Shown here piece after piece: positions 22,546-29,612 of a stretch of 35,247 bases of DNA. Both the position numbers and the translations under genes were made by a program. The notes below the pieces were generated by a model. The model made no database searches and had not been told where the DNA came from. It was given only the letters and a program-made list of their open reading frames with translations. Source of the stretch: Candidatus Dormiibacter sp. GTDB lineage: Bacteria; Chloroflexota; Dormibacteria; UBA8260. The stretch spans positions 1-35,247 of the forward strand of contig JANWHI010000064.1 in NCBI GenBank assembly GCA_025450495.1, read 5' to 3'. The stretch's first letter is position 1. Each line of letters starts with the position of its first letter.

Positions 22546-23862
22546 CTACGGAGGACCCTCGACGTAGTACCGCTGCCGCCAGCGCACCAACACGTACGCG
22601 ATCGCCAGCACGAGCAGCACCTCGAACACCAGCGGCACCGGCCAGTGGAACACGTTGCCGACCAAGCGACCGAACGCCCCGCTGTCCGATGGCCGCGGCG
22701 TCGCCCGCGGCGCCGCCGCGGCGGTGGCGCTCGGCGGCGCTGTCGCCAGCGTCGCGGGCACGGTGGCTCCCGGTGACTCCGGCACCAGCGCTGGTGGTGC
22801 GGGGGCGGTGCTGTCCGACTCGGAGTAGACCTGTCCGCCGGAGGCAGGGTCGAGCGCTGCGATCACGATCGGCGGCGTGGTCGGCTCCACCGCGATGCTC
22901 TCCACCTGGCGCGTCTTGGCGGGCAGTCCCTGGTCGGCCGCGCTGAAGGTGCTGCCGCCATCGGTGGACCGCAGCAGGTCGCCGCCGCTGCTGCTGCCCG
23001 CGTCGGCGCCCGCGTAGATGAGGTTGGGGTCGAGCGGGCTGAACGCCGCCGACGTCACGCTCAGGCTCTCGGCGACACCGGTCGCGGCGGTCCACGTCGA
23101 GCCTCCGTCGCCACTGCGGAACATGCCCTTGCTGGTGGTGACCACGAGTGGCCGCTTGGTGACCGACGTCGACAACGGCCCCGCCGCCACCGACGTGGCG
23201 ATCGCCGACGACGGCAGCCCGCTCGCAAGGGTTTGCCAGCTGGTTCCGGTTCCGCTGTACCGGAAGAGATAGCCATTGCTCAGGTCACCGCGGTCGGTGG
23301 CGGCGACGAGCACCAGGGAGGGCGAGTTGGCCGCCACCGCGAGGGCGGAGATCGAGTACTGGCTGAGACCGCCGGTGTGCCAGGCGGTGCCATCGGGGCT
23401 CAGCGCCACGCCCCGGTTGGTTCCCGCCGCGATGCCGTCGAGCCCGAAGGCGAACGAACGCACGGTGAGGTCGGGCAGCCCCGTCGACGCCGCCGTCCAG
23501 GTGGAGCCGCCGTCGACGCTCAGCTCGGCGCCGGCACCGTCGGTCCCCGCGAACAGCCGCTTGGCGTTGCGAGCGTCGAAGCCCACCGCCCACACCCGTA
23601 CGCCTTTGAGAGAGGTCGCCGTCCACCCGGCCCCGCCGTCGGTGCTGACGTACACGCCCGCGTCCGTGCCCGCGACCACCAACCCCGCCGTGGCCGGGCT
23701 GGCCGCCAGCGACCAGATCCGTCCGCTGCCCAGGCCCGGCAGGGTGCCGCCCTGTGACCACGCCGCCCGCGCCGTGCCGCCGCCCGCCCAGACGAAGACA
23801 AACGACGCCGCGATGGCGCCGAGCATCAGGGCCGCGGGGAGGCGGCGCGTTCTCATGTGCAT
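22546..23862 (-). CDS. exported Asp-box (BNR) propeller protein, membrane anchored
   Basis: 438 residues. An N-terminal signal peptide (LPAALMLGAIAASFVFVWAG) is followed by at least five Asp-box-type repeats: YVSTDGGAGWTA, LSVDGGSTWTA, LSPDGTAWHT, RSGDGGSTWTA and RSTDGGSTFSA. Such repeats build a beta-propeller like sortilin/Vps10 or Ycf48. A proline/alanine-rich linker, a C-terminal membrane helix (VPLVFEVLLVLAIAYVLV) and a basic tail follow. It is an extracellular or periplasmic-side binding domain tethered to the membrane; no enzymatic residues are evident. The start is uncertain between ATG at 23862 and 23856. A TATCCT at 23955-23960 could be its -10, implying a leader of about 85 nt. Confidence 0.8.
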   Translation of the reverse strand: MHMRTRRLPAALMLGAIAASFVFVWAGGGTARAAWSQGGTLPGLGSGRIWSLAASPATAGLVVAGTDAGVYVSTDGGAGWTATSLKGVRVWAVGFDARNAKRLFAGTDGAGAELSVDGGSTWTAASTGLPDLTVRSFAFGLDGIAAGTNRGVALSPDGTAWHTGGLSQYSISALAVAANSPSLVLVAATDRGDLSNGYLFRYSGTGTSWQTLASGLPSSAIATSVAAGPLSTSVTKRPLVVTTSKGMFRSGDGGSTWTAATGVAESLSVTSAAFSPLDPNLIYAGADAGSSSGGDLLRSTDGGSTFSAADQGLPAKTRQVESIAVEPTTPPIVIAALDPASGGQVYSESDSTAPAPPALVPESPGATVPATLATAPPSATAAAAPRATPRPSDSGAFGRLVGNVFHWPVPLVFEVLLVLAIAYVLVRWRQRYYVEGPP

Positions 23863-24034
23863 GGCGGTCGGGGGGTGAGGCGAGCGCTGGAGGACGTTTG
23901 AAGGATGGCGCCCCGCCGGTGTGGAGGCGACCGCGGGGCCGCCCTGTTGGCCCGAGGATAGCAGCGGGACCACTCGGTGGCGGCTCGTTACCGGCTGGAG
24001 TCAGAGGCGCCACGCCCGTTCACCGCCTGGTTGC

Positions 24035-24040
24035 TAGCGT
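24035..24040 (+). promoter_or_regulatory. -10 element (TAGCGT), leaderless start
   Basis: TAGCGT is followed by six bases and the GTG at 24047, with no ribosome-binding site. Confidence 0.5.
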
Positions 24041-24046
24041 CGTGTT

Positions 24047-24697
24047 GTGGACCAGAACGGCGCCGCGGTCTCGACCTGCAGCCGGGCCGGATGCGCCAAT
24101 GCGGCCGACTTCTCCTGCTCGTACGTGGATCGCCGGCGAAACGCCTGCGACACCGGCTGGTGCGCCCAGCACGCCCTCGACATCAAGGGCCGGCAGTTCT
24201 GCGCGCGCCACGCCAGCACTGTGATCGCGGTCGGCCAGGAGCTGATCCAGGCCGGCCATCTCCCCGAGCTCGACAACCGGGTGCCATCGCTGGTGTACTG
24301 GGTGGGCCGCGATCTCGACACCGACGTGCCGGTGATCCTCGCCACCCTGCTCAACGAGAGCGACGGCGAGACCCTGGTGGTCGACCCGGTTGCTCTCGTG
24401 GCCGGCGGCGGGCGCACCAGCGAGCGCCGCTGGGAGCGCAACTGGAAGGTGGTGTCGCACGTCGGCATCTCCCAGAAGGTGACCCTCCAGGTGGTGGAGG
24501 GCGAGCCCAACGACGTCGTCCTCCGAGTCGGCTCGGTGGTCGTCGCCCGCGAGACGCCGCCCTGGATCGCCGCGCGCGAGGACGGCCGCGAGCTCGAGGC
24601 CGAGCAGGACCACGCCGAGCGCCGCGCCTTCTACCACCGCCTCCACGACGCCATCACCGCCGCGCTGAGCGCCGAGAAGGCACTCCCGTACTACTAG
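24047..24697 (+). CDS. Cys/His-rich protein of unknown function
   Basis: 216 residues. The first 55 hold a metal-binding pattern: C11, C16, C24, C34, C39, H42, C52 and H55, with spacing like a B-box or treble-clef zinc finger binding two Zn2+. The remainder is a soluble alpha/beta domain of unknown family, with VVDPVALVAGGG and KVTLQVVEGEP strands and a C-terminal helical tail. I recognise no family. The GTG start is supported by TAGCGT six bases upstream. Its stop and the stop of the opposing reductase gene share the palindrome CTAG (24694-24697), so the genes meet exactly tail to tail. Confidence 0.7.
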   Translation: MDQNGAAVSTCSRAGCANAADFSCSYVDRRRNACDTGWCAQHALDIKGRQFCARHASTVIAVGQELIQAGHLPELDNRVPSLVYWVGRDLDTDVPVILATLLNESDGETLVVDPVALVAGGGRTSERRWERNWKVVSHVGISQKVTLQVVEGEPNDVVLRVGSVVVARETPPWIAAREDGRELEAEQDHAERRAFYHRLHDAITAALSAEKALPYY

Positions 24698-25890
24698 GCG
24701 TGCACCGCCACCTGATGGTGCGCCTGCAGGTACGCACGGATCGAGATCAGCGCGGCGATGCCGTCGCCGACCGCCGCGCCCAGCTGCTTGGTCGACCCGG
24801 CGCGGACGTCGCCGGCCACGAACACCCCGGGCATCGACGTCTCGAAGGTGGGCGACGCTGTGATGAAGCCCTCGGCGTCGATGGCCACCCCGCTTGCCTG
24901 GAGAAACCCCGAGTTGGGGTCGAGCCCGACGAAGATGAACGCCGCGGCAGGCGTGACCACCTCGTCGCCGCCCGGTCCGTGCAGCTGGACTGAGCCGAGC
25001 CTATTCTTGCCCACCAGACCCGTCACCGTCGTGTCGGTCTGCACCACAAATCGGGGGTCGTTGAGCACCTTGTCCTGGAGCAGCGGGGATGCGCTGAGCC
25101 TGGGACCACGTTCCACGATGCGGACGCGCTTGGCGAACTGGCCGAGGAAGACTGCCTCCTGGACGGCGGAGTTGCCTCCTCCGACCACCAGCAACTCATC
25201 GGCGCCGCGGTAGAAGGGACCGTCGCAGGTGGCGCAGAAGTGCACCCCGGCGCCGATCAGGTCCTCCTCGCCGGGCACGCCGAGCCGCCGGTACGTGGAT
25301 CCCGTGGCCACAAGCGCCGAATGCGCCGAGATCTCCTTGCCGCTGCCAAGCCGCAGGCTGACGTCGTCGCCGTCCGCGGCGATGCTCTGCACGCCGACGG
25401 CGCTGAGCAGCTCCACCTCGTAGCGACGCGCCTGCTCGATGAACCGGTCGGCGAGCTCACCGCCGCCGACGCCCGTGGGGAAGCCCGGGTAGTTGTCGAT
25501 CCGCTCGGTGATGCCGGCCTGGCCGCCCAGCGCGCTGCGCTCCACAACGACGGTGTCGATGCCCTCGCGTGCCGCGTAGATGGCGGCGGCGAGCCCGGCC
25601 GGACCGCCGCCGATGATCGCCAGGTCGTAGCAGCCGCGCTTGGCGTCCAGGGTGAGGCCGAGACGCCGGGCCAGCTCGTCATTGCCCGGGTTGACGAGGT
25701 GGTCGCCGCCGTCGAACACCACCGTGGGGATGGTGCGGCCGCCGTCCTGCAGCCGCTCGACCATCGCCAGGCCCTTGACGTCGTCGTCGATGTCCACCCA
25801 GTCGAACGCGACCCGCTGCTCGCCGAGGAACTTCTTGGCGCGACGGCAGTCCGGGCACCACGGGGCGCCGTAGACGGTGATGCCGGCCAT
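24694..25890 (-). CDS. glutaredoxin-thioredoxin reductase fusion
   Basis: 398 residues. Residues 1-80 are a glutaredoxin/NrdH-like domain with the redox pair C12-P-D-C15, TIPTVVF and a GGDHLVNPG loop. Residues 88-398 are a low-molecular-weight thioredoxin reductase: FAD motif IIGGGPAGLAAAIYAAREG, redox pair C219-A-T-C222 in HFCATCDGPF, pyridine-nucleotide motif VVGGGNSAVQEA (235-246) and FVAGDVR near the end. The segment that usually reads HRRxxxR and contacts the NADPH 2'-phosphate is here VERGPRLSAS, so NADH or another donor is possible. GCGAGGAC precedes the ATG, and the gene follows the SRPBCC gene by one base, indicating an operon. Confidence 0.92.
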   Translation of the reverse strand: MAGITVYGAPWCPDCRRAKKFLGEQRVAFDWVDIDDDVKGLAMVERLQDGGRTIPTVVFDGGDHLVNPGNDELARRLGLTLDAKRGCYDLAIIGGGPAGLAAAIYAAREGIDTVVVERSALGGQAGITERIDNYPGFPTGVGGGELADRFIEQARRYEVELLSAVGVQSIAADGDDVSLRLGSGKEISAHSALVATGSTYRRLGVPGEEDLIGAGVHFCATCDGPFYRGADELLVVGGGNSAVQEAVFLGQFAKRVRIVERGPRLSASPLLQDKVLNDPRFVVQTDTTVTGLVGKNRLGSVQLHGPGGDEVVTPAAAFIFVGLDPNSGFLQASGVAIDAEGFITASPTFETSMPGVFVAGDVRAGSTKQLGAAVGDGIAALISIRAYLQAHHQVAVHA

Positions 25891-25891
25891 G

Positions 25892-26470
25892 TCAGGTCCT
25901 CGCCGCGGTTCGACGCTCTGCCTCGGCCTTGATTCCCGACACCGACGCGGCAACGGCTGCCTCCCATCTGCGCGCCACCCGCTCACCCCACCACGAGCCG
26001 ACCATCCAGAGGTCGGTGCCCATCTCGCCCGTGTAGACGAACTCGGTGCGGCCCGAGCGTTCGATCAGGTCGAAGGTCTCGGTCACGTGCGGGATGGGCC
26101 CGCGCAAGAGCCGGAAGCTGATGCGGTGCGGCCATTCAAAACGAACGGTCTCGACCGTTGCGGCCGTCAGGCCACCCGCGATCTTGGTGAAATGCTCGGC
26201 GAGCACGAGGTCGCTGCCGCGCTCGAGCACGCGCAGCTTTGACTCCATTGCCCTCGGGGTGCGGCCGAGGTAGGGACCGGCGATCACATCGAAGACGATT
26301 TCCGGCGTCGCACCGATCGACGCCCGCAAGGGTCCCAGCGGACGGATGCGCCGGCCGATGCCGAGATCGAGGGTGAGGTCCCCGCGCACGATGAGGACAT
26401 ACGCCGCACCGATGGCACCGATCAGTGCCGCAACGCCGGCCGGGACAGCGAGTGCGCGTCGACGTGTCAT
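25892..26470 (-). CDS. membrane-anchored SRPBCC-fold protein
   Basis: 192 residues: an N-terminal membrane segment (ALAVPAGVAALIGAIGAAYVLIV), then a START/SRPBCC-type domain starting near LGPLRASIGATPEIVFDVIAGPYLG and ending with a long C-terminal helix (WWGERVARRWEAAVAASVSGIKAEAE). This fold binds hydrophobic ligands; no catalytic residues can be assigned. ATG at 26470 is preferred; a TTG four codons earlier is possible. It is the first gene of a two-gene unit with the Grx-TrxR fusion, separated by one base, and is divergent from the CDF remnant 13 bp away. Confidence 0.8.
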   Translation of the reverse strand: MTRRRALAVPAGVAALIGAIGAAYVLIVRGDLTLDLGIGRRIRPLGPLRASIGATPEIVFDVIAGPYLGRTPRAMESKLRVLERGSDLVLAEHFTKIAGGLTAATVETVRFEWPHRISFRLLRGPIPHVTETFDLIERSGRTEFVYTGEMGTDLWMVGSWWGERVARRWEAAVAASVSGIKAEAERRTAART

Positions 26471-26483
26471 TGGGCGATCCAAT

Positions 26484-26779
26484 GTACTCGGCCACCTCCA
26501 ACAATGGAGTGCTGATCGGCTTCGCCGGCAACGACCCGATCGTTGGACTGCTGATCACTATCGCTGCGACTGCGCTGGATCGGCCAGCGCATCCGCGCCG
26601 AGACCGGCATCCTCGTCGACGCGTCGCTCAGCATCGTCGAGGCCCACGCGATTGCCGATGAGGCGTACCACCGTCTCGTGCACGATGTGCGAAGACGCGA
26701 CGACGTCACCGTGCACCTCAATCCCAGCAGTGACGGCGTCGACCGTCACCCCGTCAGCGCGCATCATCGTCGCCCGTGA
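26484..26779 (+). pseudogene. remnant of a CDF-family metal cation efflux gene
   Basis: Two pieces in different frames resemble one cation-diffusion-facilitator gene. The first, from 26484, ends a membrane segment: NNGVLIGFAGNDPIVGLLITIA, where the DPIVGLLITIA block is typical of CDF helix 5. The second, from about 26570 to the TGA at 26777-26779, is a CDF cytoplasmic domain: RWIGQRIRAETGILVD, LSIVEAHAIADEAYHRLVHDV, then VTVHLNPSS and a His-rich end (HPVSAHHRRP). Four N-terminal helices and about 40 residues between the pieces are missing. The gene is therefore a decayed exporter, lying just upstream of a metal-importer-type gene. Assignment is from motif recall; a sequencing deletion cannot be excluded. 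Confidence 0.7.
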
Positions 26780-26802
26780 TACCGCTGTCACAGAGCGTCG
26801 TG

Positions 26803-26984
26803 TACGATCAGGCGGTTGCACCGAATTTGCACGGAGGATGCCATGGACGCCGGCAGTAGACGCCCGCACTTCGCACCTTCGCGCACGTCCACCGGAGCCC
26901 GTTGATCGGGAGCTGACCTCTTCGGAGCGTGCGCGGATCAGCACGCTCACCGCCCACATCGGCGGACAAGAAGGAGGCACCCCA
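26803..26984 (+). promoter_or_regulatory. structured leader of the Nramp-family gene
   Basis: TACGAT (26803-26808) is a possible -10. The following stretch of about 170 nt holds a small reading frame with a GGAGG site (26833-26837), a CCCG-TTGAT-CGGG hairpin near 26898-26910, a CTC-TTCG-GAG tetraloop hairpin (26918-26927), and a perfect 8-bp hairpin GAGCGTGC/GCACGCTC (26925-26948). AAGGAGG (26971-26977) lies seven bases before the proposed AUU codon. This resembles an attenuator-type leader, but I see no match to a known Mn2+ or Mg2+ riboswitch. Confidence 0.4.
26843..26905 (+). CDS. candidate 20-residue leader peptide
   Basis: ATG at 26843 follows GGAGG by five bases. The frame reads MDAGSRRPHFAPSRTSTGAR and stops at TGA 26903-26905. 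It is upstream of, and in a different frame from, the Nramp-family gene. Its Arg- and Pro-containing sequence could pace a ribosome through the leader. It might equally be chance in high-GC DNA. Confidence 0.3.
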   Translation: MDAGSRRPHFAPSRTSTGAR

Positions 26985-28715
26985 ATTGGGATCACTGAGC
27001 TTTGCTCCACCTCGGGCCTGAGCCGGGACACAAGCGCCCCGGCCGTCGTCGACAGCGCACACATCGGTGACATCACCGGCGCGCTCGGAACCATCCGTCA
27101 CCACGACACCGACCACCGCGTGGGGTTGCGTCGCAAGCTGTTGACCTTGCTCGCGATCATGGGTCCCGGACTCGTGGTCATGATCGGAGACAACGACGTC
27201 GGTGGCGTGTCGACGTACGCGCAGGCGGGTCAGAACTACGGCACCAGCCTGCTCTGGACCCTGCTCCTGCTCGTGCCGGTGCTGATCGTCAACCAGGAGA
27301 TGGTGGCGCGCCTCGGTGCGGTCAGCGGCGTCGGTCACGCCCGTCTCATCTTCGCCCGCTTCGGCCGCCTCTGGGGCGCCTTCTCGGTGGGTGACCTGAT
27401 GGTTCTCAACTTCCTCACCACCGTCACCGAGTTCATCGGTGTCTCCCTGGCGATGCAGCATTTCGGGGTCAGCCAGTACGTCTCGGTGCCGGCGATGGCG
27501 GTGATCCTGCTCGTGGTCGTCACCACCGGCAGCTTCCGACGCTGGGAGCGCGTCATGTACATCTCGGTGGTCGCCAGCCTGTTGATGATCCCGTTGGCGT
27601 TCATGAGCCATCCGCAGCCAGGACAGATCATCCACGACGCGCTGGTTCCCGGTGTCCGCGGCGGCCTCGACTCCACAGTGCTGCTGCTGATCATCGCCAT
27701 CGTCGGCACCACCGTTGCCCCATGGCAGCTGTTCTTCCAGCAGTCCAACGTCATCGACAAGAGGATCACGCCTCGCTGGCTCAACTACGAGCGGGCCGAC
27801 ACGGTGATCGGCTCGATCCTGGTCATCGCCGGCGCGGCCGCCCTGATGATCACCGCCGCCTTCGCGTTCGGGGGCACGCCGCTGGCCGGTCAGTTCGGCG
27901 ATGCCGGCACGGTCGCCAACCAGCTGTCAGCGACCATCGGCCCGCGCGCCGGTGACATCTTCGCGATCATCACGCTCAACGCGGCGTTCATCGGGGCCTG
28001 CGCAGTCACGCTGGCGTCCTCGTACGCCTTCGGGGACACCTTCAAGGTCAGGCACTCGCTGCACCGCGGCGCGACCGATGCACGAGCGTTCTACATGAGC
28101 TACGCGGTGATGATCCTCCTGGCCGCGGGCATCGTGATCATGCCCGGCGCGCCGCTGGGCATCATGGTGACGGCCGTGCAGGCGCTGGCGGGAATCCTGC
28201 TGCCGTCCGCGACCGTGTTCCTCCTCATCCTCTGCAACGACCGCGACGTCCTTGGACCGTGGGTCAACCGAGCATGGCTCAACGCTGTTGCCGCGGTGAT
28301 CCTCGCCGTGCTCGTCGGCCTCTCCGCAATCCTCACCATCTCCGTGTTGCTGCCCAGGCTCGACGCGATCGTTGTCGCGGAGTACGTGGCGGTGATCATC
28401 GCTGTCTGTCTGCTGGCCATCGTTCTGTACGCGCGGTACCGCCCCCAGCTGACCATGCGCTTGTTCGGCGCCGACACACCGCGGTACCGCCACGCCGCGG
28501 CAGCGGCGGTGGTCTCCGCCATCGTTCCGCGGCTCAGCGGCGAGGACCGTGCCGCCGAGCGGGCCACGTGGCGGATGGCGCCGGTGGACACGCTGCCAGC
28601 GCCGGGGCGCTCGCGGGTCCGCACCGCCGGCATGATCGCGCTGCGCCTCTACCTGATCGTTGCGGTCGGGCTGCTCGTCGTCAAGACCATCCAGCTGACG
28701 CTGGGCGCGCACTGA
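26985..28715 (+). CDS. Nramp-family divalent metal transporter, atypical
   Basis: About 576 residues with eleven or so membrane helices, beginning KLLTLLAIMGPGLVVMIGD. Classical Nramp proteins carry DPGN in helix 1 and MPH in helix 6; here the matching segments are DNDVGG and TTVAPWQLF, so the metal site is altered and the selective Met is missing. Known biochemistry links loss of that Met to poorer discrimination against Mg2+/Ca2+, so a Mg2+-like or other substrate is possible. The cytoplasmic C-terminal part (about 490-540) carries Arg-rich segments. The start is uncertain: ATT at 26985 has an excellent AAGGAGG site and fits codon bias; GTG 27120 and ATG 26838 are alternatives. It lies beside a decayed CDF exporter. 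Confidence 0.85.
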   Translation: MGITELCSTSGLSRDTSAPAVVDSAHIGDITGALGTIRHHDTDHRVGLRRKLLTLLAIMGPGLVVMIGDNDVGGVSTYAQAGQNYGTSLLWTLLLLVPVLIVNQEMVARLGAVSGVGHARLIFARFGRLWGAFSVGDLMVLNFLTTVTEFIGVSLAMQHFGVSQYVSVPAMAVILLVVVTTGSFRRWERVMYISVVASLLMIPLAFMSHPQPGQIIHDALVPGVRGGLDSTVLLLIIAIVGTTVAPWQLFFQQSNVIDKRITPRWLNYERADTVIGSILVIAGAAALMITAAFAFGGTPLAGQFGDAGTVANQLSATIGPRAGDIFAIITLNAAFIGACAVTLASSYAFGDTFKVRHSLHRGATDARAFYMSYAVMILLAAGIVIMPGAPLGIMVTAVQALAGILLPSATVFLLILCNDRDVLGPWVNRAWLNAVAAVILAVLVGLSAILTISVLLPRLDAIVVAEYVAVIIAVCLLAIVLYARYRPQLTMRLFGADTPRYRHAAAAAVVSAIVPRLSGEDRAAERATWRMAPVDTLPAPGRSRVRTAGMIALRLYLIVAVGLLVVKTIQLTLGAH

Positions 28716-28760
28716 TCACCTGGTGTGGGGCGGCAGCGCGCCGCTCCACCCGCAGACGCG

Positions 28761-29486
28761 TCAGCCCTCCATCTCACCCACAGGGGGTTGCCAGCGCAGC
28801 AGTGCCACGTCCGAGACCTGGCGAAGGTGCGCGCGCATCGCCGCCGCCGCTCGCGGGGGATCGGCGGATTCGATCGCATCGAAGATGCGCCGGTGCGCCG
28901 CCAGGGAGGCACGGGGACGATCCGGTTCGGAGAGGGATTCGATCCGCGTCTCGTGGATCGCGTCGGCGAGCCCATCGATGACGTGCTCGAGGACGCGGTT
29001 CTTGCCGGCGCGGTGCACCGCGTGGTGGAAGGCGGCGTCGCCAGCCACGCCGAGCCCATTCGCCGCCACCTCGGCCTCCATCTCCGTGAGCGCGCCGCGC
29101 ATCGCCGCCAGGTCGGCGTCGCCGCGGCGCGTCGCCGCCAGCTCGGCCAGGCGCACCTCGAGGAGCTCACGCGCCTCGAGCACCTCGGGCAGGCGGGCGC
29201 GGCGTTCGACCAGCTTGTGGAGCACGCCGCCGAACCCCCGGCTGCGGCGCAGGAAGACGCCGCCGCCGTGGCGCACCTCGATGAAGCCCTGCGCCTCGAG
29301 CACCGCCAGCGCCTGGCGCAGCGACGCCCGGCTCACCCCAAGGCGGGTGGCCAGCTCACGCTCTGGCGGGAAGCGGGCACCGACCTCGAGGTTGGTGCGG
29401 ATGACGAACTCGCCCAGCCGCTCGACCAGGTCTTCGTAGAGGCGGGTACGGCCGAGCGGGCGCAGCGGCGAGGTGTCGACGGTCAC
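28761..29486 (-). CDS. FadR-subfamily GntR transcriptional regulator
   Basis: 241 residues. The N-terminal winged helix has FPPERELATRLGVSRASLRQALAVLEAQGFIEVRHGGGVF. The C-terminal FCD ligand domain has FHHAVHRAGKN, AAHRRIFDAI and MRAHLRQV, whose His residues usually bind a metal and a carboxylate effector. It is divergent from the liv operon and most likely represses it and itself until the substrate or a metabolite binds. GTG at 29486 was chosen to begin before the DNA-binding domain; an upstream TTG is possible. An imperfect palindrome over the liv promoter (29521-29543) is the best operator candidate. Confidence 0.9.
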   Translation of the reverse strand: MTVDTSPLRPLGRTRLYEDLVERLGEFVIRTNLEVGARFPPERELATRLGVSRASLRQALAVLEAQGFIEVRHGGGVFLRRSRGFGGVLHKLVERRARLPEVLEARELLEVRLAELAATRRGDADLAAMRGALTEMEAEVAANGLGVAGDAAFHHAVHRAGKNRVLEHVIDGLADAIHETRIESLSEPDRPRASLAAHRRIFDAIESADPPRAAAAMRAHLRQVSDVALLRWQPPVGEMEG

Positions 29487-29520
29487 CTTCCCGAAGTCTC
29501 CCAAGCGTGGATTGGTCCGT

Positions 29521-29543
29521 CCACTGACACATTGACACACTGG
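29521..29543. promoter_or_regulatory. candidate operator overlapping a TTGACA -35
   Basis: The 23 bases read CCAnTGnnnCAtTGnnnCAnTGG, an imperfect palindrome with 14 of 22 outer bases symmetric. Its centre overlaps TTGACA (29532-29537), a perfect -35 hexamer; AACACT (29556-29561) is a weak -10 at an 18-bp spacing. It lies between the FadR-type regulator and the liv operon, where a repressor site is expected. Confidence 0.5.
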
Positions 29544-29612
29544 ATCATTCTGAGCAACACTCCAGTCCACCGCGGTGTGAAGGCCCGAACGGGCCCTGTT
29601 GGAGGTGGGACA

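Noticed and set aside
22546..23862. Sialidase assignment for the Asp-box protein
   Set aside because: Asp-box repeats alone do not make a sialidase; no FRIP motif or catalytic Arg triad can be seen.
26780..26984. Known Mn2+ (yybP-ykoY) or Mg2+ (M-box) riboswitch before the transporter
   Set aside because: I could not find the conserved core sequences by eye; only generic hairpins are present, so I report a leader without naming a class.
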